Below are positions 11,418-24,285 of a stretch of DNA of 64,000 nucleotides, piece after piece. How positions within the stretch are numbered: position 1 is the stretch's first letter; every line of letters starts with the position of its first letter. A program made the translations under genes and the position numbers. Origin of the DNA: Symbiodinium natans (lineage: Eukaryota > Sar > Dinophyceae > Suessiales > Symbiodiniaceae). The notes under the pieces were generated by a model that was given only the letters and a program-made list of their open reading frames with translations, had not been told where the DNA came from and made no database searches. Location: NCBI GenBank assembly GCA_905221605.1, contig CAJNDS010000069.1:242001-306000 (forward strand). The letters are read 5' to 3'.

Positions 11418-11530
11418 GTCCATGTACCTAGACAGGGAAAACTTGGGCCTTAAAGTACTTGCTATACTGGGGGGCCAAGTATATCACAATGAGGTACATA
11501 GACCCCGAGGGTTAGGCATGTCACACAACC
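11418..11530. repeat. dispersed repeat, copy 1
   Basis: The sequence around CCATGTACCTAGACAGGGAA, continuing through CCTTAAAGTACTTGCTATAC to AATGAGGTACATAG, recurs in diverged form near 24181-24285. Non-coding, class unknown. Confidence 0.6.
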
Positions 11531-12539
11531 AAATATGAGAACGAGGTGCAATGGAATCCGGGTGGACGACCAGCTACATGTATCAACCTGTAGTGCTCCT
11601 TTCTCTTTCCACCACGAAAGTCGCAAGCCCTAAATACATCTCCCTGGCATCCCGCATGCGACATTGGGATGAAAGAAGAGTCCCCAAACCAGACTAGAGA
11701 TTAAAAGGTAGGATTTGGGATGCATCGGACTTCGACAGAAGAGAGCGAGTAAGCGACTCGATTTCTCAAAGGCCTGGAGTCACAATGCCACTCCTCAGAG
11801 AATCTCAGGAGCCTATCGTCAACGCGTAGCTGCGTCACTAGGCTCCCCAAGTAGTAGCACAAAAGAACCGCGAAAGCGCTTCAAAAGGAGCATCCTCGTA
11901 AAGCAATCCCAAACCCATAACCCTAAACTCTAAACCCTGAATCTGGAGCCACTCCGACGTGCCTCAGGGCCGTCGGTCAAGATCACGCGCCGGGCTCCTG
12001 CTGAACACCCGGCTCGGGTTCCGACTGGATCTCCTTCTCAACTACAGAAATGTAGGGGCATGTTGAACAGGCATTTGTGCAAGAGGTTGAAAGTAACCTT
12101 CATCATTCAAAATTGTTGCAAGGGGTTGCGTCAGACCCTAGCATGCGACCTTGCAGCTGCCAAAGGTAGGTTGTGGCAGCTCTCACAGACAGTTGAGGTG
12201 CAAGCTAAACACCAAACCCAACCAGCTGCTCCAACTCAAAACTGCTGTGGAAGCCGTCCACTCTGTAAAGTAATTGGGCATACGAATCCTCCACAGATGC
12301 GCAGCCTTGTTTTGGCTGCTGTCAGCTAGTACCACAAAAGGTGTCCTTAAGTACAAGCAAACGAAGCAAGCCCAATGCAAAAGTGAGCACACACGCACAC
12401 CGAAAGATCATCACTGTAATCGCAGCACCCTGCACAACACACTTCCCTCACCCTAAATCGATAATCTAACAGGGTCCAGATGTGTAAGTTAAATCTTAAA
12501 TCCTAAGCCCCACACCCCAACTTTAAATCGGAACCCCAA

Positions 12540-12768
12540 AGCCCAGAGCCCAAACCCTAAGCCCTAAACCCTCAACCCTAAACCCCAGACCCTAAGCCAC
12601 AAACCCAAAGCCTCGACCCTAAACCCCAACACCCTCAACCCTCAACCCTAAAACCCTGAACCCTAAACCCTGAACCCTGAACCCTAAACCCTAAACCCTA
12701 AACCCTAAAACCCTAAACCCTAAACCCTAAACCCTAAACCCTAAACCCTAAAACCCTAAACCCTAAAC
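12540..12768. repeat. CCCTAAA-type array
   Basis: Degenerate units merge into perfect CCCTAAA repeats that end exactly at the candidate donor of the exon at 12769-12849. Confidence 0.9.
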
Positions 12769-13378
12769 CAGCCCCGGTCCGCCGTCGCGTCGGAGCAGGG
12801 ACGCTGCGGCAAGACCAGGCTGGGCGATGCACACATTCAAGGACTTACGCTGCGACCCCCCAAAGGGAGTTAGGGTGTTTAGGGTTTAGGGTTTAGGGGT
12901 TTACGGGTTGGGGTTTAGGGTTTGGGGATTAAATTAGGGTTGAGGGGCTCCTACCCTGGGACCCCTATGAAGTCACACTTACGCGTACCAATCGGGCCAC
13001 TCCTGGCGGCTTGCGATTCAGAGCTTGGCATGGCGTAGCCTAAACCCTTAACCGTAGCAACCCAAAAGCAAACTAAGACCCTCAAGCCCTAAAAGCTCTA
13101 AACCACAAAAAGCCCTAACGCCCCGAAAGCCTATACCATGTTCCCTGAATAGGGGTCCAGGGACCCATCAAAAAGCCCCAAGCCCTAAACCCTAATGGCC
13201 CTAAAGGCCCTGAAACCCTAGGTTGAGCTCCAAAAACACTAAACCCCAAACCCTAAACCCTAAACCCTTCACCCTAAACCTTAAAACCCATAAGACCTGT
13301 CGCAAGACATGCTCAGTCACAGGCCAGGCCGCAGCCAGCGCCCAGCTCCAGCACCACCTTTGGGTAGAGGAAGAAGGG
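12769..13378 (-). CDS. SAM-dependent methyltransferase, partial, three exons
   Basis: Exons at 13321-13378, 12983-13023 and 12769-12849 join in phase. The first encodes FFLYPKVVLELGAGCGLA, which carries the motif I LELGAGCGL typical of the class I lysine/EEF2-type methyltransferases (METTL21/FAM86 group, recalled). The second (LNRKPPGVARLVR) ends at a consensus GTAAGT donor. The third (RKSLNVCIAQPGLAAASLL and onward) ends in CTG|GTTTAG, against a CCCTAAA array. Upstream and downstream exons are not identified, and substrate and localisation cannot be inferred. The identification rests on one motif. Confidence 0.5.
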
Positions 13379-14430
13379 CTAGGGTTTCGGGTTTAGGGCT
13401 TAGGATTTAGGGTTTAGGGTTAGGGCTTAGGGTTGAGGTGGTCTGCGGTTAAGTAATGGCTTACGCGGCTTAGGCGGCTTAGGGATTTTGGGTTTGGGCA
13501 GTTTGGGTGACTTGGGGCGTAGCTGGCTTAGGGTTTTGTGTTTTGCATTAAGAAGGTCCACATAAACCCTGCACCCTACCGGGGTCCCACTTCCCAAAAA
13601 AACACGCTACTTTACATGACCTGAGGGCTGATTAACTCGCGGGATTTCGGGTTAGAGGGCAGATGTAAAGTGCAGCCGAACGAGAATACTGAGTGCCTTG
13701 AGTGTATGAACGCCTCTGTTACCACCACCGGTGCTCAGACACCAGTAGGCTTCAGGCATCAGGCTAAGACGTCGTGAGCAAGCTACAAACAAATGGCTCG
13801 ACCCGATGCTCAGACAAGAAGGACATTGCCTGAACTGTCGGGCAAAAATGCCAAAGGTTGCATAGACCCTGAACCCTAGATACAAAAACCAACAAAAGCA
13901 CTCCGAGCCCGACAATCCCGACGGCATTTCCGACAGCAGCCGCTTTCCGCTACATATATATATATATACACATACATATACACATCAAAACATATATACA
14001 TAAACAGATATATATATATATATATCTATATATATACAACATATATATATATAGAGAGAGAGAGAGGGCCTCTGATTATCTAGGAAGTACATGATGCTCA
14101 CGGCTTGGCCTTAGGGTTGGTACTCATGTAGGCTCCTGCACCAGCTGCCTGGCTGAAGTTGCTGAGGAGAAAAAAGCGAAGCTGGAGTGGGGGGGGGGGG
14201 GGGGTGGGGCATGCGAATACCCCAGAAGAGGTTAAAGGTTGTGTAGAATCAAAGCCCCAAAAACCCTAAACCTTAAACCCCAAACCCTAAAACCTAAACC
14301 CTGTAAACCCTAAACCCTGAAAGTTCAGGGCTTCAGTAACTCCTGGGGGCCCAGGCAGTGGCGTCTGAGAGGAGCTCGGGCCTCGTGCACGTGAGGGGGG
14401 GCGAAGGTAGGATACACAACAAGAGGAGTG

Positions 14431-14600
14431 AGGGTTTAGGGTTTAGGGTTTAGGGTTTAGGGTTTAGGGTTTAGGGTTTAGGGTTTAGGGTTTAGGGTTT
14501 AGGGTTTAGGGTTTAGGGTTTAGGGTTTAGGGTTTAGGGTTTAGGGTTTAGGGGTTTAGGGTTTAGGGTCTAGGGTCTAGGGTTTAGGTTTAAGTTTAGT
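14431..14600. repeat. TTTAGGG array, about 20 units
   Basis: A near-perfect run of TTTAGGG units with a few slipped or mutated copies at its right end. Confidence 0.95.
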
Positions 14601-14934
14601 GTTTAGGGTTTAGGCCTTGTACCGTAGACATCCTAAAAGACGACGATAGCTAAGGTAGAGCTTAGGTTAACTTCGGGCTTCGTTTTGCTGGCGGAGTGGG
14701 AGCCCCTGATTTGGGGGTTCATAGGGTTTGTAGGGCTTAGGGTGTCGGGTTGAACACGCTCAACCCCCGAAGCCCCTAAACCCCTAAAACATTGGGATGC
14801 CGGAAGTTGGGCGCGTCAGAGAGGGAGTCATTGAAGATTGCAGTTGAGGTTTCGGGCCTTGTTTAGGGCTTACGGCTGCATGCAACACGGCGCCAGGGCA
14901 CACCCAATGGCGCGACTTCCCATGCTCGAGTCAC

Positions 14935-15220
14935 CTTCCTCAGCAGCACACGTGACAGCAGCCATTTCTGCACCAAGTTTATCATCTCAATTGTGCGCTT
15001 GATCAAATTCAGAGCATCTCTAAAGTCAACGACAAGTTCCCGCATAGACTCCGAATCTTCCTCGTCGTCAAGCAGATGGGTAGATGTCTCGTGACAAGCA
15101 GAGTCAATCCGCCTTCATGCAGACTGCATGATGCCAACAAGTGTCAACATGCACAACTGGGAGTGCGCTGAGAAGTAGAGTGATATCTTCGTAGCCATCA
15201 TGACCTTCATTTCCTCAGGC
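14935..15220 (-). CDS. long candidate exon with an internal in-frame TGA
   Basis: One frame reads PEEMKVMMATKISLYFSAH and onward, meets TGA at 15115-15117, then continues LDDEEDSESMRELVVDF through ALNLIKRTIEMINL to a GTGACT donor. The region has the amphipathic, acidic look of real protein. The TGA may mark a missed intron, a sequencing error or a pseudogene. Family not recognised. Confidence 0.45.
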
Positions 15221-17750
15221 TTGGGAAGGCTCTCGATCTGAGGGCTTAAGATCTAGGATTTAGGTTTTAGGGGCTAGGGTTTCGGGTTCAGGGGAGCTGG
15301 TGTCAATATCAAGCTGCTTTACCACTCCGGCTGCTTCCAGCGGAGGCTTTCTGAAATGATGGCGTGGCAACCGCAGGTGTGAAGGGTGTGCAAGGTGCAC
15401 CTCATGACGTGGATTTTTAGTACCGCTCCCACCTGCAACCTATAAGCCCAAATGATACTACCCTAAACGAGTAATGACCCCAGACTGGCCCCGCAAAAAC
15501 CTAAACTCTTGGCCCCTCAACTCAACCCTAAACCTACTTGAGTTTAGGGTTGATAGGGTCTAATATAGGGGCCTTGACATACAGGGACCATAAGGGAATA
15601 CTATTAGTAATTTTTCCGACCCCTATGTGGCCCCTTGAAAAGGCCTCCGGCCTTGCCCGAAGCTGCGAGGCAAGAACGATTGCCTGGCACACGCTCGCCA
15701 AACCCCACCCCCCCCCCCCCATTTGAACCCCACTGTTGCTTGTACCTCCTGGGAGCTAGGTGCCCTTTCAAATCCGCAAGGGGCTCTGAATGCAGAGACG
15801 ATGCACCTAATTCCCTGGGATCTAATTGCAACAGGAGCCTACCCGTTTGTGGTCCCGATTTGAGCAAACCGCATCGAAGCGCACAGGGCTGTTGTAAACA
15901 CCGCTGTCCCTGTTGAGGTTCCGCTAGAATACGGAGCTGCTTATTTAGGGTGCCTCAATAGTGACCATAGCTCAGTCAGCGACGTCCATCCCTGCTCTCG
16001 CGGCTGGGCGTATTCGGGCTGCAAAAGATCTGCATGCAACTTGCAATAGGAGAAACTCCGGCTTGGGCTTCTTAAACCCAAAACCCCCCAAGCCTTAACA
16101 CCCACAGCCCTGAACGGCTCCCTTTTGAGTATGGCTTTGGACAACACATGTCTGCCGCACACCTGGCCACACCATGCCACCTGCGACAAGGCTGGCTTGG
16201 GGCAAACCGACACACGAGATTTGGTTCTTCTGGAATTGCGAGACTTCATTAACAGCGTCGTAATGAAAAAGATAGGGCAAATGGTTCAGCAATCTCACTC
16301 GGACAGCTCATGCCATAAAACGAACAACTCCTAATGCAGGATGTAAGGATCAAGCAGTCTGCTTCGAAGCTGGCAAGACGCTTGTGCTTGTTCTACATGA
16401 GGGCCGCCTTTGTTTTGTGGGATCGTATGCAAAAGGGGATGCTATGGAATGAACAGCCACTAGCACTTGAGCCCCACAATCACGCGTTAGGTTCAGGCGT
16501 TCGGGTGCTGGGCTGGGTTGAAGTTCAGGGCATTGTTGCGCCTGTGCCACCCACGCCTGAGCATGGGTGTGCAGAGTAGGGAAACTCCTGCCGGCAAAAC
16601 GCTGGGCTGTACCGTCCGAAAGGCTGCTGTGCATGTGCACGAGATACCCTGGTGTGTAGCTATAAATAGACAGAAGTATGCAAACAAGACTGACTAGACA
16701 AGCTGTCAATGAACATGTAAAAGAACAAATAACAACATATTAATACATGCGAATACAGAAACAAAACAAATGTATACACACCTACATATATATATATATG
16801 AAGATCGCATGTATATATATGTATATATTTGTACCTTTGGAACGAGTTGAGGGTGGGTTTATACGCCAAACCTACAGAGAGACGTGCTCAATTCAGCAGC
16901 TGCTGCGCTCGGTCCTGGATGATCACGTCTGGTGATGACGCATCGGAGCCTGTGGCATACCTGAAACAAGGCAAGGAGCTTCGGCAAGCAACATCGAGAC
17001 TATTACCATGATTGTTGTTGAATCTGCTACTTGCTGGTGCTCCTGCTGCCGGGACATAGACTACTGCCGCAAAGATGCTCATGGCACCTTGTGAAGTGTG
17101 CAAGTGTCAATGCATCTGGTGGCATACGGGCCCCTGCACAAAGGCAAGGGCCACCTGCACTCTTGCCCGTCAGCATCTATGTAAGACCTAAAGGTGCCCT
17201 TCTGGAATTCCTGGGAGGCGCACGAGCGAGTGACGCGAAGGACGCCATCTTCCCAGGATCTGGAGCTCACTCTAGGGGTGTATGTGGTTAGACTGGGTAC
17301 TTGTGTATATGCTCAATGTCGAGATTGCAGGGAGTGCAACGATGATGCAGAGCCGTGTTGCTCACTCTGCACTGCACAAGGCATTCCGAGAACAAACTCT
17401 AGCCCCAAACCACGAAACCATCAACGCCAAAAGCTAAAAACCTCAAACCTCAAACCCTGAAACTCCAAACCTGAAAATCTCAACCCTAGGCCTTCAATCT
17501 TAAAAACGAAAAGTCCTCAGACCAAAACGCTAAGCCTAAACCCAAAAGCCCAAAGCCCGAAACAATAATCCAAAACCCAAAATCCCAGACCCCTACACCC
17601 TGACCCTAAGCCCTAAACCCCAAGCCCGAACCCTACAACCCAAATCCTTCCACGCTAAACCCGAAGCCCTACGCCCTAAACCCCAAGCCCTAGATCCTAA
17701 ACCCTAAACCCCAAACCCTAAACCCCAAACCCTAAACCCTAACCCTAAAC

Positions 17751-17824
17751 CTTAAGCTCCCCGGTCCACTTCTGGCAGGGCCGGGGCCTGCTGAGGCAAT
17801 CGCCCCAAGGGAGATCGCCTTCAC
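17751..17824 (-). CDS. candidate exon, unidentified
   Basis: The 74-nt stretch encodes VKAISLGAIASAGPGPARS and onward. The acceptor is GGAG|G and the donor is AG|GTTTAG, inside the flanking repeat. A CCCTAAA array lies on the left and a TTTAGGG array (17833-17900) on the right. Confidence 0.35.
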
Positions 17825-20800
17825 CTCCAGAGTTGGGTTTAGGGTTTAGGGTTTAGGGTTTAGGGTTTAGGGTTTAGGGTTTAGGGTTTAGGGCTTAGGG
17901 CTTGGGGCTGGGGGTTGAGGACTTAGGGGGTTTCGGAAGTTAAGGGCTCATTGTGGTTTGGGGTTTAGGGTTGAGGGGTTTCGTGGCGGGGGCGCTAAGG
18001 CTTCATGTCCTGAGTCGGCTCTAAACCCGAGACCTTCTCTCAAGGTCCCGATAAGGAACAGTGTAGCTTTTTCAGGCTCAAGTGTTGTTTTGGGAACTTA
18101 AGCCCACAACAAGCAGGAGAAGCCCTGCATCCTTGCACAGAAGAGAACAAGAGCCTCATTACTCAGGGTCCTAGCATGTAACTCACCGGCTGAGCTGTCT
18201 AGAGCTCACGGATTGGAAAAAAAGTTTAGCTTTGAGTTTTAAGGGGCGTTGTGCTACATGTAGCTTTGTAGGTTAGCGGCTCAGCCGCACACTTAAACTG
18301 TAGACCCAAGCGGACCTGTGTCAGCTTTCTTCCGGAGATCCGAGAGGATCTCATCTGCCTCGGCGAACTCTTCATCCTGCACAAGACCCGCATTTTTGGG
18401 TCTGGGCATTCAGGGTTTAGGGCTAGGGGGTCGTAGGGTTTTTGGGATTCGAACTCTAGGGTTCCGGTAGCTGACGAGGGCTGGGACTGGGGGCGTGGGG
18501 GGGCATAAGAGGGGGAAGGCTGTTTCGGTTCAAGGAGCTTGGGCTAGCTACCTCAGCACAGAAACCATCTTATGATAAGGCCCGCCTTTTTGGCTGGTTA
18601 CTTTGTGAGGCAAAATTGAACCAATAAAGGGTTTACGCGCAGCTCTGACCAAGACACTAGGCTCTTGTAGGATTTGGGGCACCGGCGCAACAACAGAGAG
18701 ACTGGGAGAGGGAAGACCCACCCAATACTCCAAACGTACTACCGGGCAACCTAGGGTCACTCGTTCTCCAAGTGTTTGGATTGCTTGAAGCTTCGAAATG
18801 AATCTTAGAGCGTGGTGTAGCTATGTCATGTCGGAATCGTACATGAGGCTGGGGGTTCAGGGTTTAGGGCTTAAGGAAATGGCAACCCACACGACGAAGA
18901 ATAGACTTCTCTTTGCGCCGATTTCTGTGCAAAGTGCAACTTCAAAGTCCCCTAAGAAGCCCAGGTGTCGCTGCGTCACTACCATCATCCTCCTGAAGCC
19001 CTAAACCCTACAAGCCCTAAACCCGAAACTCCCCGAGACCTAGACATGCTCCACCCTGAGCCCAAGAAGCCCTGAACCAAAAACCTGTAAGCTTTAAGCC
19101 CTCGACCCAAAAACCCCAGGAGCGGCCCTAAAAACCCTAAAACCCGACAACCCTAAAACCCAGAACCCTAAACCCCCTAAGGCCCTTAAGATCTTACAGC
19201 CCTACAACCGTGAACCTGAACCCCTAAAACCCCTAAAGCCCTTAAAGCCCTCAAAGCAAGAAGCGTACCTCAGGAGTTCGAATCAACCTGTCCCCCATGG
19301 CAGACGCACCACGCGGATGCCCACGAGCCCTTTCTCTTTGCTTCTGGTTGAGAGCTTTTGGGGTTGTTAGGTCTGTAGGGTTTTTAGGGCATTTAGGGTT
19401 GTAGGGCTTTAGGTGCTTTAGAATTGTCAAGGGCTTTGGGAGGTGTGGGGTTGATTGGATTTAGTGTCAGGTGCCCAGCTGGCAGAAGTTTAGGCTGAAA
19501 GACAAGTGCGTCGCACACAACAAGGGTACACCCTAGACATTCCCTACTCAGCATCTATATGTTAGCCTTGCCTGAAAATTGAGCAGGCTCTTCCCAAATA
19601 GGGTTTATCATGCTCCCCTTAGGAACCCTTATAAGCGTATGCTGCTCTCAACATATTATATATGCTGGCTCTTTAGATGCTTCCGCTGAATACCCTCGCC
19701 TCTGTAAACACCCAAGGGAATGGAGCTTTCTGCGAGCCAATGCCTCTAAAGAAGTGATTGCAAGCTGTGGTCTACGGTTCAGGGCCTAGGGTTTTGGGCA
19801 CGACGAAGCCTGTCGAAACGTGCCTGCGCAATAACAGAAACAAAGATCCGCCCAGTGCCCCCGGCACATATGCGTAAGCATGCAATTTGTAAGAGGTATC
19901 CAGGACAAACATTCAGCTGTCAGAACAGTGGCCATGACGACAGAGGCGGCAACAGAATAGAAGCAACGACGAGTCAAAGACCACCGGCGAACGAACCAAT
20001 TAACACCCGACAACATGCAGTAAGGATTTTGCTGCTAGCATCCCCAAAAGGACCCCCCGAGTCCAAAATCAGCAATATTAACCCTACACAAACAGAACAA
20101 CTCCACAAAACACACCTGTTGCTGTGGCGTGTGAAGAGTGGATCAGGTCCTGTTTGTAGGAGTGTCTACCAAAACCAAACAATTTTCTACGGAGGTCCTA
20201 ATTTAGAGCAACCCTCATACCCTCATGCGGGTGGAAACCGTGACGACCCCCCCAGCCCCTCAACCAACCCCAAGGCATGTTGCTTCGAAGCAGAAAAACT
20301 AGAATCCCCTTTGCCGCGCAGCCTCCCAACAGGCCTAGCACCAGATCTCGTTAAGTGCGCCTTCTGCTTTAGGGCTTTGACTTGGGGTTTGAGTCTCACA
20401 GGGTTTAGGGTTCAGGGCTTACAGGGTTTGGCGGGGGTTACTTCAAAGTGCGGTTTTGGTGCTGGAGGCAGGCTGCAGGCCAGGAGAGCCCATGCGAAAG
20501 TACGGTGAAACAGGAGGCAGCAGCGATGTGGGAGGAAGGCTGCCGATTGGCGCCCTGCATCCTCGTGTCCTTGTTCCTGCGGTCCTGGCAGTTCACGCAA
20601 CGCCCCTCAGCGCGTTCAGCCAGCAGGGTAACCTCCACTGAACACCTGTCAGGGCAGAGCTTCCAGGGGTGTAAGGTTTGTGGTTCATAAGGTCCAGAGC
20701 TTCAAGGTAGACCCCACCCCCGCCCCATCCCCCAAGCACCCCTGCAAGATACACCAACGACCATCAGTCCCTTTATGATCAGTGCTTGTTCAAGAATGTG

Positions 20801-23800
20801 GCGCCGGTTGCGTCTCTAAGGGAGGGTGCTAGCCATGCATGCGACGTTGCGCCAGGCAAAACGCCAATTCGTGTGGTCGCGCCTGTGGCACCTAAAAGCC
20901 CAGAATCCCAGACTCTCGGAATAGTCAAGACCACAAGGCTTTTAGGTTTATGATTCCGCCGACTCTAAAACAGTGGAGCCATCTCCCAACCCTGGACCCT
21001 GAACTTACGCTGGAACCTCTTCGCCAAGTCTACTTGTCGATGGCCCGACAAGTGAAGCCTCATGCAAAGCCCACAAACCCTGAAAGCCCCAAACCCTAAA
21101 CCCTAAACCTTAAACCCTCAAGCCGTCAAGCGCGCTAGAACCTTAGAGCTCAAAACCCAATAAGCCAACGTCCCAAAATCAGCCCTCAAACCCAAAAGCC
21201 CTTACACTTTTCAAACCCTAAATCCCAAACACTAAAAACCTAAAGCGATACCCTCACCCCAGAAAGCACAAACCCTAAACCTCAAAGCCCGAAAAGCCCC
21301 CTAAAGCCCAAACCCCTTAACCAAAACACCAAACCACTTAAAAGTCATCATTTGATATCCCCAGACCTGAGCCCTAAACAAAAAACCGTAAAAAAGCCTT
21401 GAAACCCCAATGAAATCTTAAGAAGCAGCCACACACGCACAAAAACCTTGCCTGAGAGACGATGTGCGGCTGAGCAGGCTTGGGGGCTGCCACCCTGGCC
21501 AACACCTGGATCAGGAGCATGAATGGGTTTCTGGTATTGAGGGTTAGGTTAAGTAGAGTATATGGTTTGGGGTTGTGGGGAAGGGTTTTGGGTTTAGGGT
21601 TTAGGCTTTAGGGCTTAGGGTGTTGGGTGTTGGGTTCAGGTTGGCGTACTAGTGTCACCCTTCACCCGTTCTGCCCCAGTTGATACGTCATGTCATCTAT
21701 TTGACTGGTGCCTGATCTGTCACAATTTCGACGCCCTTAATTACAGCCCGCGAAGGAAGTACCTAAGCAGCTAAGTCGCAGCTCAGACCGAGCAGTTCTG
21801 ATTCTCCAGCATTTCGGCCCAGCCGGACGGCTTTCAACCGCACTGATGACTGGAAAAGGCTTCCCGCTGGAGCACAGTCTCACAGAAGCCCAGCTGCCTT
21901 GGAACCCGCAGCGCACGTCCAAGTGTTGTTTTAGAGGCCGAAGAACTTTGCCGGCTTTCTGGCATGCCCCTCGAGCGGTGTACGGTTTAGGGTATCGGTA
22001 TAGGGTTTAGGGCTTACGGCCTTTACGGCTATTCCCTACAAACTAAGGAGGCAGTTGCTGCTAAACTGTAGGTAATTGGAGTTAAGCTCCCTAATCTCAT
22101 GAAAGGTAGTTCAACCTCAAACCGCAAAACGCTGAACAAACCTAACTTAAACACCTGAAGACCATAAATAAAGCCTTCGCGCTCTCATAGAAGTACAGAC
22201 TGCAGAGGCCCCCAGCACAAAACGATCTCCCGCCTCGTGGCCGGCCTTTGTCCCGTAGAGCCCAGCCGCCTGGGGAAATTGAGGACGGGGCTTGGGCGTT
22301 TCATACCCTTTGGCTCAAAATAAACCCAACAGCTGCTGGACAAAACAAGACATCGAAACAAGAGTCCTAAACTCCAGACCCCAAAGCCCGAACCCACAGA
22401 GATAGAAGCCCTAAACCCTAAACCATAAACCCCAAGCCCCAAAGCCCTAACCCTAACTTGACTGGACCCAGGAGAGTAACCTAGGAATGAAAAGGGTGCC
22501 CTTTCTTGGTTTGAAATGGGCTTTTCTAAGGGAACCTAAGCCCGGGCCGAGGCTGGGTCCAAGTTCAAGGTCTGGGAAGCCAGGGTTCAGGGGATCCCAA
22601 GATTCCGAAGCCTCCAACCATCTTTACAGGGTTTAGGGTTTAGGGTTTAGGGTTTAGGGTTTAGGGTAGGGCTCTGCGGACTGTCTCTTTTGTGTTTGGT
22701 GACTTTGTTGGGGTTTTGGGGCAGGGTTTAGGATTTAGGGCTTAGGGTGTTAGGATTTAGGGTTTAGGGCTTACTGCTTAGGAGGGGCAACAATCTTGCT
22801 ATGAGCGGTGTGCTGATTCTGTGTTTCTTGCTTGCGCCACACGCTGCACATGGCTTACCGGAAATAGCCAAGCAACAGGCTGTATGGGTTCGTTGAACCC
22901 CGTAAACCCCGTAAACTTATTCTACAATGTCTAAGGAATGCACAGATAGAACTTTATTATTCCTACAACACAAGGAAGCACAAAAAACTTGGAGTTCAAT
23001 TACGGACTACGCAAGTAAAGACAAAAGGAAACCTACAAAACCTACCCCTGTAGGGGCCTGGAGCGCAGACGAGAGCTTGTACCTTGCGTCAGCCATCAGC
23101 GACTTCTCATCGAAGCCCGCATGAGGCCTGACCAAGAAACATTTCAGGGCTGAGGGTCTAGGGCTAGGGTACCCTAGTCCCTGCAAAGCCCTAGGCCCCT
23201 AGAACCCTAAGCCCCGAAAGCACTAAAAACTCGTACGCCCCAACAATTGTATACTCACAACCAGAGCTCTGAAATCTTGGCAGTAGCAGTGAGGAAAAGA
23301 ATAAATTCTCCGACCCACGAAAAGCTCTAAACTTCAATCCCTCCATCCTTCCACATTCAATCAAAACCCAAACCTGCAAGCCCTCTCCACAAATATAGAG
23401 CCCGAAAAGCCCTATAAACCCTACAAGCCCTATAAACCCGACAAGCCCTACAATCGCTAAAAAACCCTATAACCCTATAACCCTACATCCTGTAAACCCT
23501 GGACCGCAAACCCCCTAAACCTTAAAAAAAAAACGAAAACAAACAAACAAAAAACAAACCCCAAATCCCCTAAATTCAATGAATCCAAGGTCATAAACAC
23601 CCTAAACCCCCCCAAGCCCTACAAACCCCCTTCCTACCACCTTAAACCCCCAAAAACCCGAAACTGCCTTGATCCTAACACTAAACCCCAAGCCCGAAAC
23701 CCTAAACCCTAAATCCTAAACCCAAAACCCTGAAACCCAAACCCCTAACCCTAAACCCCTATAGGCCCTGCCAGGGGGTCCCCCTCCGGGCCCGCGAGTG

Positions 23801-24180
23801 ACGCAAACCAGCGGGTCGCAGTAGGCGTCTGCGGAGAGCCGTGCTGGAGCCTCTTGAATAGGGGGGGGGGGGGGGGTTTAGGGTTTGGGGTTTTATGGTT
23901 TCGGGAGCCAGGGTGTCAGGGTGGGCTTGGGTGTTGCAAGGATTCACAGTAGGTAGGTTGTTCAAGGCTTTCAAGGCTTTCAAGGCTTTCAAGGCTTTCG
24001 GGCTTCAGAAGACTTTCGGGTCTTGGGTTGGATGGTCAAGGGTTTAGGGTTCAGGGTTCAGGGTTTAGAGGATGGTCAAGCCTCGTTTTAAGCCACATCG
24101 GCAAGGAAGCTGATGATTCAACGGAACAAAACGAAACTCAGCAGTTTAGGGTTTAGGGTTTGGGGTTTATGCCCTACAGG

Positions 24181-24285
24181 TCCATGTGCCTAAGTAGGGA
24201 GTACTTTTGCCTTAAAGTGCTTCCTATACAGGGACTTTGGGGCCCAAGTATGCAATAATGAGGTACATGGAAAACCTTTGGGATC
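24181..24285. repeat. dispersed repeat, copy 2
   Basis: Diverged copy of 11418-11530, sharing the TCCATGTRCCTA start, CCTTAAAGTRCTT, CTATAC and the AATGAGGTACAT end. Confidence 0.6.

Larger units (their letters stand above)
7620..12768. other. tract of unique islands between telomere-like arrays; candidate minus-strand exons
   Basis: No gene could be assembled here. Besides the candidates listed separately there are open minus-strand islands at about 8312-8366 (VGLRAGYHKKGTTF), 10450-10512, 10727-10790 (REILDMKASNIRRVLHVLG) and 10948-11016 (SIWAAAMSQKASVEVL). Poly-G lies at 7773-7804. An AT-rich stretch lies at 10080-10440. 11.2-11.95 kb and 12.06-12.45 kb are unique with no convincing gene. 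Islands of 50-90 nt are often open by chance, so these are suggestions only. Confidence 0.3.
13379..17750. other. repeat-rich tract with candidate exons, no assembled gene
   Basis: TA and GA microsatellites lie at 13953-14070 and a poly-G tract at about 14189-14205. Open minus-strand islands include 14113-14170 (NFSQAAGAGAYMSTNPKAK, donor GTGAGC) and 15295-15350. 15.6-17.4 kb is unique with few telomere-like repeats. It holds overlapping open frames on both strands, and I cannot choose among them. 17.4-17.75 kb is degenerate CCCTAAA-type sequence. Confidence 0.35.

Noticed and set aside
19855-20508. 217-codon plus-strand open frame
   Set aside because: Composition is low in hydrophobic core patterns, it runs into telomere-like sequence, and an island inside it (20556-20645 and neighbours) reads better on the minus strand. 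No motif is recognisable.
22801-22896. 31-codon plus-strand frame starting MSGVLILCFLLAPH (signal-peptide-like)
   Set aside because: Very short and overlapped by an open minus-strand island. Hydrophobic starts of this length arise by chance.
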